Assembly: GCA_009760855.2 (NCBI GenBank)
Contig: WPIO01000078.1
Coordinates: 1,616,001 to 1,680,000, forward strand
Direction: 5' to 3'
From: Cristatella mucedo
Lineage: Eukaryota > Bryozoa > Phylactolaemata > Cristatellidae
Length of the DNA stretch: 64,000 nt
How positions within the stretch are numbered: the first letter of the stretch is position 1; every line of letters starts with the position of its first letter. Shown in pieces: positions 1 through 27,100 of this stretch. Under the pieces are notes generated by a model that ran no database searches, was not told the DNA's origin, and was given only the letters and a program-made list of their open reading frames with translations. Both the position numbers and the translations under genes were made by a program.

Positions 1-654
1 TGCATATGAACACATATGACTACTTCAAAGCAGCAGTTGGAAGCAGCATTACCAAAATCCTACAACCTGTAGGCAACGACTAATCGAGGAGGATTGAGGG
101 TCATCACCCAATCACCAGACAGCTGCTGGCTGTCTTGCAAGAGCACATGTTTGCCATAAACCATAAATAATTACCATAAATAATGTATTGCCACGGGTAT
201 GCAGGATTCGGTAAAAATGCCTAATCATACCACGTCCAAGGAACAGGGGCGAGGTCACAAGCGCTGGCCTCTAGCTGGGACCCACGCCAAACACCGGAGG
301 AAGCAAGATCGAGGCTCAGGAGCTGCATGAACATGCTGTGCAGTAGTAAACGTTGAGATCACAAGCAAGATCACAAGCAACCCACCAGGTTGACGCCTCT
401 CACGAATCTGCTGTGAGGCCCCATGACTTTAATGTTGTTTCAAAATCCGGTAAACACACAAATATGATTGAATCCCGTAATTCGCGCGAACACGAGAGAG
501 CCTACCACAAGCCGACTAGAATTGGATACGCCTACATTGTCGGATGAGTAGACTTCGAGGCGCCGCCGGGTACGCAGGAAAAAGATCCCCATCAGCCGGT
601 TTACCCACGATTAATGAATTTGCTACTTAAACAGGGGCTGAATTAAAGCCGATA

Positions 655-1790
655 ATAATAAAAATATAATAATAATATTGCACTTGATAAAGCGCCCTCA
701 GAGAACTTAATCTCTTTCTAGGCGCTTTACATTTGCTGCAAAGTGATATGCAATTGAATGGTAAGTAAAATCATGCTTGAAAAACAAACAAAATGAATAA
801 TATGGTTAGGGGTGACATGCACTGGGTCAGCATGCAAATGTGGTTAGTGGCAGCATGCACAGTGTCAGCACGCATAAGCACATCAAGGACGAATCACAGG
901 GACCCACTAAATGCTGTCCTAAAAAGGTGTTTTTAAGTTCCTTTTAAATGTGGTCAGGTCATGGGATGTTCTGACGCAGGTCGGGAGAGAGTTCCAGGCT
1001 TTGGGAGCATACGAGCTGAATGCACGGTCTCCAAAGGATTTAAGGTTTGTACGAGGTATTTCCAGACTGTTGGATTCCGAAAAGCGGGTGGTACGATGCT
1101 TGGCCTGATGGGGTAGTATATCTGAAAGATAGGCTGGAGCCATAGAATGAAGGGACCTAAAAGTGAGCGACAAAACCTTGAAGTCAATCCGTTGCCTCAC
1201 TGGTAGCCAGTGCAGGTCGGCAAGAAGTGGAGTAATGTGGCAACTGCCACGCTCACGACAGACAAGCCTAGCTGCCGAGTTTTGCACCAGCTGCAATCGT
1301 CTGATCGCACATGCTGGTAGGCCAGTAAGCAGTGAGTTGCAGAAGTCGAGACGAGATGTCACGAATGCAAGGACCAACTTAGACGTGGTATCCTTATCTA
1401 AACAAGCCCGAATTTTAGCAATGTTATGAATCTGAAAATAGGCAGATTTGACTGTGGAGCTGACGTGGTCGTCTAACGAGAGGTCGCTTTGGAATATGAC
1501 ACCTAGATTTCGAGCTGATTCAGCTGGAGATATACTGGCAGAGCCAATTTTGAAAGTAAGCCTTTCCAACCTCTGAATCACACTGGGTTTGCCCATAACT
1601 AGTAAGTTATCATCGTTTAGTTTTAGAAAATTTGCTGCCATCCATGTGCTGGATGTCATCAATGCATGCAGCAAGTGAGTTGAGAGAATTTGAGGTGCTC
1701 GAAGGCTGGGAGGGATCAAAGCAAAGGTACAACTGAGTGTCATCCGCATAGAAGTGAAAGCCGATCTCTACGCGATCCGTTCGTTGCAAC
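655..1790 (-). mobile_element. LINE-A (CR1/L2-like) 3' fragment with RT catalytic box
   Basis: Reads from the reverse-transcriptase YADD box (plus 1739-1750) through SARNLGVIFQSDLSLDDHV, TSRLDFCNSLLTGLP and NSAARLV to the 3' hairpin tail and (ATT)n at 655-735. A frame shift near 1645 separates the YADD part from the long downstream open frame (to 919). It is 5'-truncated, as is usual for this class. It lies left of the last located PUS3 exon. Confidence 0.9.
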
Positions 1791-2064
1791 CTTCCACATC
1801 AATTAAACTAGGACTAGCCAGGCACAGGGTGCTGTTTGCTAAGCGATTGCCCAGAAGGTAGCAATCAGGTAGCAAGCAAGCTTCCAGAACAATCGGCTGA
1901 TTTATTTTTCTTTCTTTTCTTTTTAATCTGCAGGCATTGACGTCCAACCCTTGCCAAGCAGCTCCCACGGATACCAAGAATCTATGTACTCGCCCAACAC
2001 ACAGAGGCTACTGTGCTCGGCTGAGTAGAGCAAATATGCTAGCAGTAAAAGTAGCGGCACGATA

Positions 2065-2262
2065 AACAGTGAGCCATAATGGCTCACTAGGTAAGGCAGT
2101 TGCTTTTCACGACCTCGGCTCCGAGGTCGTGGGTTCGAATCCTGCGGTGGGCGATCCTTTATCGCCACTGCAAGCGGTGGTGATAGTCGTAAAAGCTCTT
2201 TTGTTGCTATACAAGAAGAGGCTGTTAAATCAGCTAGTATTTATTTATTTATTTAAAGCAAG
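2065..2262 (+). mobile_element. SINE-1, tRNA-derived, near full length
   Basis: A tRNA-like head with A-box-like tggctcactagg and B box gggttcgaatcc is followed by the body word gccactgcaagcggtggtgatag and a short (ATTT)n tail. The same body recurs in at least eight other places, which marks it as a SINE rather than a tRNA gene. Confidence 0.85.
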
Positions 2263-2939
2263 CCACAGTGCCGTGACTGCAAGCTGAACACTGATCGAGG
2301 CAGAAATAGTAATCCAAGAGATCCATCGAGCAACAAGCAACCCGAAAGACAAATTAACTCTGAAGAAGCTTCCCCACCCCGATACTGTTGACGACAGAAG
2401 CGTTTGTTGGGCGGATTCGTGACTGCAAAACATGCAACCTCAATTCTTGCTCATTGACTGTTTCTCCACTTCTGCGTAGTCAGGCACTTCCTTTCCAGAC
2501 AGCCCAAGCAGCTAATTCTATCTATGCTACCTACTTCACAGACAGCCATCTTGATGCAGTTGTGCCGCTCTTGCCTTTTCTTTGTTGCACGAGGATGCTA
2601 ATACTGCTGTGCACCACAACATTGCACAGCGATGGTCGCTTGTACTTTGATATTGCTCAAGAAAACACTCAGCAGTCTGCGGAATTACGGACTGGATACA
2701 TACAATTTATATTTAACTCCATACCAGGGAGTGTTTATCAGCCCCTGGTGTGGAGTTAAAAATGTTGTATTCTACTTATGTTATTGACCATATTTTTTTT
2801 TAGCAAATTGGCCATGATCCCATTTGGTCCAGGGCTGAGTGCCTGCCACGCCTACTGGTGCTCCGTATTCCTCTATATTGCTCCATCGTAGCGGAATTTT
2901 TCTAAATCAAATGCTTCAAGTCTCTGCACTGAGTGCCAA

Positions 2940-3010
2940 AAGTGACTACCCTATCGCTAGAGCACAGGACCGATAAATAAGAGGTCGCTGGATCATTCTA
3001 GCTCGGGAAG
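2940..3010 (+). repeat. tRNA-like fragment, possibly another SINE
   Basis: The stretch tatcgctagagcac..aggtcgctggatcattctagctc resembles a degraded tRNA A-box and B-box pair, but no acceptor stem is evident. No second copy was noticed. Confidence 0.25.
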
Positions 3011-3375
3011 AAAGTCTTTTCCTGAAACTCAATCCCTCAGTACATGACGACACGATGTCCTTTATTTTCAAATTAAGGGAACCGAGAGCAAGAAGCCGAC
3101 GTGTGCGCAAATTCTTAGCAATAATATGGTCGCACTAACCTCTTATTGACTGACTAGAGCTTGCACACACAAAAATGCGCAGTTGGCTCTCGACTGAAAC
3201 GTGGAGAGCAAAAGTTCTCACACAAGGCATAGCCCATCCTACTACGCAAGCTCACATACCCGGTATAAGAAATACAAGCAAGAACAATGCACCTTCCAAA
3301 CAGAAGGAGCCGCATAGCGGCTGCATCAAGCCCGTGCAAAGAGAGCCGAGGCGAGAGGGCACAAGCAGCAGATAC

Positions 3376-17884
<14,509 letters not shown>

Positions 17885-18152
17885 GTTGCGACGTTGCAAT
17901 AGAAAGAGTAACATTGTCAATGTTTTAATAGACACATTCATGGGTCAATAATGAATTTTATGTAAATATTTGCTCGATAATTGATACTGTGCGTATGTTA
18001 TGATCTTTTCCTGATCCAATATGCACACAGACACTGGAGCTGCCAAGTGATCGAGCTACTCGTGTGACTAGTCGTTGTAGCGCCGCACTAGCCTACTTCC
18101 GCAAATACCACGCCTGTGCGGGCGCTTCCTTCGCGACCTTTCTACTGCACCC
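17885..18152. promoter_or_regulatory. Candidate bidirectional promoter between PUS3 and MAD2L2
   Basis: The two start codons face away from each other with 268 bp between them, so both transcription starts and 5' UTRs must fit here unless there are upstream non-coding exons. No clear TATA box is positioned for either gene. The half next to MAD2L2 is richer in CpG than the half next to PUS3. The promoter role is inferred from the head-to-head layout, not from a recognised motif. Confidence 0.6.
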
Positions 18153-21129
18153 ATGTCTACCGGTCGTCCTAAGGATGGTACGTAACGGCGTCGCCACCAT
18201 CCGGCTAATCGTGCTCAAGTACCTTTAGATTTAACCATTTGGTTTTCCCGTGTGTCGTTTTCTAGTGCTTTCACAATTAATCGCCCACAGCCGCGTGACT
18301 TAAGCTTTTGCAGCCTCCGCAATGTCAAATCAGATTGCAGTTACTCGGCCACCTGGTCGCTTTTACTAATCTTTGAAGCCGCTAAGAAGTAAGAACTTGC
18401 GGTAGCTCAAGAAAACCCATTGCAGTGCAAGCCAAGTGGTCTCCGCTAGGTCTTTACCAGCAGTGTAAAGGTTAGCTGATTATGTAAGCCTCATTTATGT
18501 GTATGAATATCATCAATTTGCATAGTAGCATAAGAGAACTTAATCTATATGCAGTTGCTTCAAATATACCGCAGAGCCCTAGCTCACGACCTTGGTTGGT
18601 GTAAAGGTGGGCATCTTAACCTCTGGCCATAACCAAGGCGGCGTTGCTAGCGGGAGAGCGAAGCGGCTGTCACTACCGCTTGCAGTAGGCTATAAGGAAT
18701 TGCCTGCTGGAGGGCTCAAATCTACGACCTGGGTGGTGAAGTGCGCGCACCTTACCCCCATGCTAACACCCAGTGGTAATTATGACTTGCCGAACGATTA
18801 ATATTCAAACTTAAATCGAAATTCACGCATATGTCAGCTTCCTAATGATTCGATAGTTCCTGCACTCATTATTATGAATTGAGACTGATCATCCCTATTT
18901 TTCCCGATAGGGTGTGTCCGAAGCTGGTTTGATTTTGCTCTTGTTTTGAATAAATCTGTCTGTTATATGCCGTCAATATGCACAGGCTTGCTTGAATCCT
19001 AACTTAAAACTGACTTACTGAACTGAACTAACTGAAAACTAATTTACTAGTTATGGGCAAACCCAGTGTGATTCAGAGATTGGAAAGGCTGTCTCTCAAA
19101 ATTGGCTCTGCCAGCATATCTCCTGTCGAATCAGCTCGAAATCTAGGTGTCATATTCCAAAGCGACCTCTCGTTAGACGACCATATCAGCTCCACAGTCA
19201 AATCTGCCTATTTTCAGCTTCATGACATTGTTGAAATTCGGGCTTGTTTAGATAAGGATACCACGTCTAAGTTGGTCCATGCATTCGTGACATCTCGTCT
19301 CGACTTCTGCAACTCACTGCTTACTGGCCTACCAGCATGTGCGATCAGGCGATTGCAGCTGGTGCAAAACTCTGCAGCTAGGCTTGTCTGTCGTGAGCGT
19401 CGCAGTTGCCACATTACTCCACTTCTCGCCGACCTGCACTGGCTCCCAGTCAAGCAACGGATTGACTTCAAGGTTTTGTCGCTCACTTTTAGGTCACTTC
19501 ATTCTATGGCTCCAGCCTATCTCTGCGACATACTCCCCCATCAGGCCAAGCATCGTACCACCCGCTTTTCGGAATCCAACAGTCTACAAATACCTCGTAC
19601 AAACCTTAAATCCTTTGGAGACCGTGCATTTATTTAGTTCGTATGCTCCCAAAGCCTGGAATTCCCTCCCGGCCTGAGTCAGAACATCCCTTGACCTGAC
19701 CATATTTAAAAGGAACTTAAAAACACACCTATTTAGGACAGCATTTAGTGGGTCCCTGTGATTCGTCCTTCACGTGCTTATGCATGCTGACACCGTGCAT
19801 CCAGCCACTAATCACATTTGCATGCTGACCCAGTGCATGTCACCCCTAACCATGTTATTTATTTTGTTTGTTTTTCAAGCATGATTTTACTTACCATTTA
19901 ATTGCATTTCCCATTGCAGCAAATGTAAAGCGCCTAGAAAGAGATTAAGTTCTCTGAGGGCGCTTTATCAAGTACATTGTTATTAATATTATTAATCCAT
20001 GCTTTATTTTTCCAGTGATTGTCGACATACTGTGTGAATTTATCGAAGTGGCGATTCACATAATTTTGCACGCACGAAGTCTCTATCCTTCGGGGGTATT
20101 CAAGCTTCGCCAGAAGTACGGAGCTCCCGTGCATGTAAGCTGGAATGTAATATCTTCCTCATAACTTGCTATCAACAATAAAAATGGAAGATATCGGAAG
20201 GAAGAGGCTAGAGAGAAAAAGTGACAGGTAGAGAGGTAGAAGAAAAAATGTGAGAGGGAGTGGATGAAAGCAGGAGAAAGGAAGGGTGGGGTTAGAGAGA
20301 GGTCGGAAAGAAAGGGAGCTGTTTGAGAAAGAAAGTGGGATCGAGTGTGAGTGAGTGAGAGAGAGAGAGAGAGAGAGAGATTAATCGTACAATTTTATTG
20401 ACTTCTGTTAATCTTATACTACATTTTAAACAAGTTCGGACTCATTTCCTTCTTGTGCATGCAGTACATATGTGTTTATATACCCAATCAGAGACTATAT
20501 GACGATAAGTTTTCAATTGTACCTACTTTTGTCATTTTTTGGCCGCTTGCCATTACTGCTGTTATTTTTGGGTTTACCTTGGTTTTGTCTGAAAATGTTT
20601 GCTTTTCTGTCACAGACATGGGAAATAGCTACTGTCGCATACTCTATTAGCTCCATTTTAAGGATATTGCGTATAGTTAGCAGGACATACTGTTCGGGAA
20701 GCTGCAAATTTATCACAGCATTTACTGGGTCCATGTGATTCGTCCTTTATGTGCTTTTGCTAGCTGACGCTGTTGCATGCGGCCACTAACCATACTTGCA
20801 TGCTGACCCTGTGCATGTCACCCTTAACCATGCTATTCTTGTTGTTTACTCAGCATGCTACCACTAACCATTCGATCATGCTTCCTTTGCACCAGATGTG
20901 GTGCCTAGAAAGAGATTGAATTCTCTGAGGGTGCTATATCAAATAAATAAATAAATCCTAGCTGATTAAACAGCCTCTTTTTGTATTGCGACAGAAGAGC
21001 CTTTTACGGCTATCACCACCGCTTGCAGTGGCGATAAAGGATCGCCCACCGCAGGAATCGAACCCACGACCTCCGGACCGAGGTCGTGAAAGCAACCGCC
21101 TTACCTAGTGTGCCATCACGGCTCAAGTT

Positions 21130-21165
<36 letters not shown>

Positions 21166-24100
21166 CGATGCCAGGTGAAGCCTAGGTACTTTCATCTGCA
21201 AACAATGGATGGATGGATGCACACACTTTTGAGATCAGGATGGTTGCCTCTGATGGGTCTCACTCTGACAGTCATCAGGCTTTGATTAGTGGTTGAACCA
21301 CAGTCAATAAATCAGCATGAAGGGTCTGTCAAAGTACTGCCACCTTCAAGGTGGTACGGTAGGCCAGCTCTAAGAAGCCTTTGGTATAAACTCCATAATG
21401 CATTGAGAATAGCATACCTCTCTACAATGAGTAGAGAAGATCCTATGAAAAGGTAGACCCAACGGCACTCATTGCTGAGCCCTCGGAGATGTAGCCAGCT
21501 CACCCGGTCGCGCCTCGGCAGTAGCCCTTGAGCTGAGGCTGACCAGCATGGCTTGGCAGCTGGCAACCGGCCAGAGCACGGCCTTTGGCTAGCCGTACTG
21601 GCTCACACACTGCTCACTGCTTGCTGGCCTAACGGCATGTGCAATCAGGCGATTACTCTGCAGCTAGGCTTGTCTGTCGTGAGCGGCGCAGTTGCCTACC
21701 AGGCAAGCAACGGATTGACTTCAAGGATTTGTCGCTCACTTTTAGGTCACTTCATTCTTTGGTTCCAGCCTATCTCTCACATCTACTCCCCCACTAGGCC
21801 AAGCATCGTACCACCCGCTTTTCGGAATCCAATAGTTTACAATACCTCGTACAAACTTCAAATTCTTTGGAGACCGTGCATTTAGTTCGTATGCTCCCAA
21901 AGCCTGGAACTCACTCCAGACTTGCATTACAACATCCCCTGACTTGACCACATTTAAAAAGAACTTAAAAACACCTATTTAGGACAGCATTTAGTGGGTC
22001 CCTGTGATTAGTCCTTCATGTGCTTATGCATGCTGACACTGTTGCATGCTGCCACTAACCTCACTTGCATGCTGACCTGTGCATGTCACCCCTAACCATG
22101 TTATTCATGTTGTTTATCCAGCATGATACCACTCACCATTCGCTCGTGTTTCCTTTGCAGCAAATGTAAAGCACCTAGAAAGAGATTGAGTTCTCTGACG
22201 GCACTTTGTCAAGTGTATTATTATTATTATTATCATTGCATGAGACTGCACCCCTCCTCCCCGTCAGTCGGTTGGCTGCCAGCATGGTCCAAGTGCCAGT
22301 GTCGCAAGCCACCATTGGCAAGACTCAACTGCACTGTAGTATATTTCCATCTGTAATTCCAAAGTCACAAAAAGACTGAGTGGGTGTTACACAAGAGAAT
22401 TGTCTATAGTGTGCTCAACGCCCGAGCGGGATTCCGTATGGATAGGGTAACAAATTGAGCCATAGAACCGGTCTGAAGTTATATTTACATTGCCAAAAGA
22501 TATCGAAATATAGTCGCTATAAAAACTGATTGAAATTGACAAAACTCTTACTGTTGATATTTATTATGGGTTCACCGCTTACATTTATGTTCAAAATGCT
22601 GTGCCGAGCAAGTCTATTATTCTAGATCAGAGGTCGGCAATATCTTGGACTACTAGGCCATTTCAGGAGGTCAAGAAGGCACACTAGGCCAAAAGAAACC
22701 ACCTACACTCTGGCAAGCCGACCTGAGTGGACGTGATCAGACGAACAAACAAACCGTCACAACAGCTGCACAGATCCTCACGGCAATAGCAGGGGTAGAC
22801 ATTTATCATCCTTCCCCAGTCAGGTGCTTCTGTTTCGTACAAGCGCTTGACATGAGTTCTAAAAAAGAAATGTTGGCCACAGCTTGAGCTGCAACTAGCA
22901 GTAATGAAGGGAACAAAACTGCCAGGATTCAATTAGGCCGGATCCAATAATAAATAATTAGGGTGAGTTAGGCCAGACTGGAGTACTAGCTAGGCTGTAT
23001 CTGGTTGAGAAAGTTCATGAATGCCAGAGTTTGAAGACGGCTGTTCTAGGTGAAAGTTATAGGGGCCATTGCATTATAAAGACGTGTTCAGTGTGAGCAA
23101 ATATTAATCTATTATACAAAGGTTGTCACTCACTGCCTAATATGATATTGGGATGAAAATTAGTCCCCTTTACAATTTTTAATGAGCTGTTAACGTTGAT
23201 TTTTCGGTCGAGCATGGCCAGAAAAAAAGGATCTGGCAAAGGCTCAGCCTCTGCCCTTTGCCTAGGACTGCCAAGCATTAGGGATGCCGGGATCTATTTT
23301 GGGTTGCCGTCAGGCTCCCCACCCCACCTGCCCCTTTGAACTGAGGGAGCCCCCTACTCTACCTATGGCAAACTCGTCCACCCACTCTTGGCGTCGCACA
23401 ACATCCCGCTGGTGCTGCGCCTTTGTTTACGAGGGGCATTGATGTTCTTACTTGTTTCGGCCTGCCAGTGCACAAGCAGCTGCCTCTGCCTCAATATCCG
23501 AGCAGGTGCTCGTTGAGCGGCCGTGGTCGATCGGCTGTGTTCGGCCCACGAGGGAGGGTCAGAAAGAAAGTTATCGAATATCTTACAAAAAACACAGCAC
23601 GGCTCTACTGGCCCTAGGAAGGCCCGATTTATGCCCAAAATGTGTATGCATGTTACGCTCATTGTATTTGCTGACGTGTATTCCCGTGACAAAATGGGCA
23701 CTTAATATACTGCTACGTAGAAGCTTTCTTTCTCTCAAGCAGCAAAGCTACTTCCATGAACAATGTGTGCATGTGAGTGCTTGCATTATTATGCTACTGA
23801 AACACGGGTTCCTGCCGATGGCATCAGGTTGTGGCCTCCAGACGAATTCTTTTTTAATCTTCCTCACCCCTAATGCGACAGGTACACTATGTGAACCTAT
23901 TATTGCTTTGAGTAAAAATGTTCAAAGGGATATCCTCATCCTCAAAAAAATTTGAACCCGAGATTTTACTCTAGTCGCTTAGCCTGTGTGCTCCTAAGGA
24001 GTGTAGCCCAAGGAAGAAATGGCTGTGTACTTTGCCGGCTTCACTGTGAGTGTCACCACACTATTTAGCTTGTCAGGGTTTGATACTTGTCATGCATATG

Positions 24101-27100
24101 TTCGCTCAGGTGCGAATAAAATCCTTGCATCATGGCCGCAGTTGCGGTAGCTGTAAAAAAAAAGTTAAGGTAATAGGTTTTTAATGACGCCAGGTGTACT
24201 AAGCCTACCAAATATTAAGCTGCCAGCTTCTGCTCTGTCTCATCTGCTGTAGAACATTTTTTTCTACCACCCGACCTCAGCCGCCTGTCGGTATTGCTCC
24301 ATAGTAGTTGTCTAGGGTTCAAATCCGGGATCTGGCTGAGCCACTGCACCAGCATCAAATAAGGATGCCTGAAAAGGGAAGTACTTTTTGACGAATCCTT
24401 ATTTGGTGCTGGTGCGGTGCCCCAGTCAGTCGCCTGATTTGAGCCCCATAGAACTACTATGGACCAATATCGACCGGTGGCAGAGGCCGGATGTTCTGCC
24501 GACACGAGTACCCAACCTTTTTAGTAAAACTCAGGCTCTTTGGAATGTACTACAGTAGATAAGACGGCACAGAAGCTGGTATCCTCTATTCCACTCCAGA
24601 TAAAAGAGGTCATAAAGTAGACGATGCCACACTAAGTGCACACACACCAACAGCATATGTGTTGGTTACTGGGGTTGTCAATAAATATTTTCACGTGCTT
24701 CGCATAACTTAAGTATGCCTGGCATCTAAGGTAGTCAGTTCTGTGGCCGAATTATCGTTCAGCGCAAATTGATCTGAGGCATCGCAGAGGTGACTGTCGG
24801 TGTGCTTGCTGAGTGACCTGGCTAGTATCTATTTGTCGTATATGCCAGCCATTCTTGTTGCCTAGTAGCATTTTTGCATCGCAGCCAAATAGAGGCATTT
24901 GTTACCATACGTATTAGTTCGTGCTAATTTACAGATATGTTTCCATCCGGACGTCAGTACTTATATAACAAGAGCTGTTACAAGTTTGCGGCCGGCTGTT
25001 GCCAATCGTGAGGTCAGCAAAATCGCTATCGACATTAAAGACATTACAGACCGTACCGTTGAGAGAATTGTCATCGAAGTCTCCGGGTTCTCAAATATTG
25101 TCAGAAATGAGTGAGTAACCTGAAATAAATTTGTAAAGGTGCATAAGTACAATTTCACTCCTATATTAAAATCCCCACAGGACTACTCTCCTCCAATTTC
25201 GTGCAGCCCCTCAATGTTTGCATCCTGCCAGCCTGCCACCAGCGATCTTATCCTGAAATTCATCTCCCAGTCAAAGAAAACTACTAGCCCTCTATACCCA
25301 CTGTCCTACTTCTTCGATTCATAGAGCTGCTGCTGCTATGCTATGCATAACTAATATTATAAATATGTCCTTAGCCTTGGGTCTTGTACCTGCACATTTC
25401 GAAAAGGATGTCGTTGCATTAGTTAATAAGAAAGCAACACTAGTCCAAGAGAGTGTATAAAACTGTTGCTTAATCTTCTTACTGCCATTACTATCAAACA
25501 CTGGAATGAGTAGTGGCTGACTGCTACACTGTTAAATTGAAATTTCCAACCCAGCAGCAAGTTCCAGCCTGGTTTTAGAGCCAATCACTCCTCAGAGTCA
25601 GCATTGCCTCGGGTGTATAACGAACTTCACAGGAATGTAGACTTAATTTAAGTCTATTTGCTTGTTTTCCTTGATCTTTCAGTATTGTTTGATACTATTG
25701 TTCACTAAGTCCTTCTTGGGTGCATGCCATCTTCCCTGGGCAGCACTGGCACTGCATTGCAACGGTTTAGGTCCTATCTTAGTAGGAGACACCAGAGCAT
25801 TTATGTCACCAGGCAACAGTCTTCGAGGAATCACCAAATTACAGGGTATGCTAGGGCTCTGTGCTTGATCTGCTTCTTTTCACGGCTTACACATTCCTTC
25901 TTGCCGATGCTATCGCCTGCACAATCCTGGCTTTCACTTCTGTGCCGATGAAATACAGCTAATACCCATGCCTTGATCACTCCCCTCCTTGTAATAATGA
26001 AATAGCTGATTTAGCAGCCTCACTGGTATAGCTGCAGAAGAGCCCTCTTGGGCTATCGTGGCCTTCAAGCATCGCAAACTTGTTCACCTCCCTTGCTTCA
26101 TGTATTGCTGACGTCGATGGATGACAGCAAAATTTATCAAATTGTATGACGATAAAACCAGCTAACTAGTTATGGGAAAACCTAGTGTCTCAGGGATGGG
26201 AAAGCTTAATGCTCAACATTGGCTCTGCAAATATCTTCCATAGTACCTGCACGAAATCTGAGGGTCCTGCTCCAAAGTGACATTTCGCTAGATAACCACA
26301 CCAGCTTTGTAGTCAAGTCTGCCTATTTCAGCTACGCACAATGCCAAAATTCGGGCCCATGTAGGCAGGGACTCTACCTGCAAGTTTATCCAACAATTTG
26401 GGACATCTGATCTTCGTTTCTGTAACTCACTGCTTGCAGATCTTCCTGCCTGTGCAATCAGGCATTTACAGTGAGTGCAAACTCAGCTGTTTTCTGCCTT
26501 GAGCATTGCAGTTGCCTCAATACATCACTTCTTGCCGGCCTGCACTGGCTCCCAATCAAGCAGCATATCAACTTCAAGGTTTCATTACTCACTTTTAGGT
26601 TCCTTCATTCTCTGGCTCTAGCCTACTTATCATAACTACTTACTAATCAGGCTAGGCATCTTATCATCTGCTCTTCTGACTCAAGTTGCTTAGCTGTGCC
26701 TCGAACCATCCTCAAATTCTTTGGAGACCAGGCTTTTAGTTCGTGTGGTACCAAAGCCTGAAAGTCACTCCCGACTGACGTCACGATATCCCTTGACATA
26801 ACATTTACTATTGAATACAATTGCTATACTACTAACGTATAGTTATTTATTTCTTTTATGAGCTGTCACTTTTTTCTCACAACTTGCCAGGCTTTTTTTG
26901 GCAGTATTCGACTGCAAAAGAGATGTCTTTCTGTTTGGTGACCCAGATTGTCGAGTTCTTGGCCTGCTAGCCGTTCTTACACCATAGTGACGTGTTTTTT
27001 GTAGTACCGATGCGGCCCGTTTGCTTGAAGAGCATTTACGGGCAGCTGTACTTAAGTTGAGCATAGCTGACAGCTTTCTGATGCTGCCTTCTTCCGGTAA

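Noticed and set aside
20580-20680. WEIATVAYSISSILR frame as the REV7 N-terminal helix
   Set aside because: It lacks CEF and YP motifs; the real exon at 20016-20134 matches fully.
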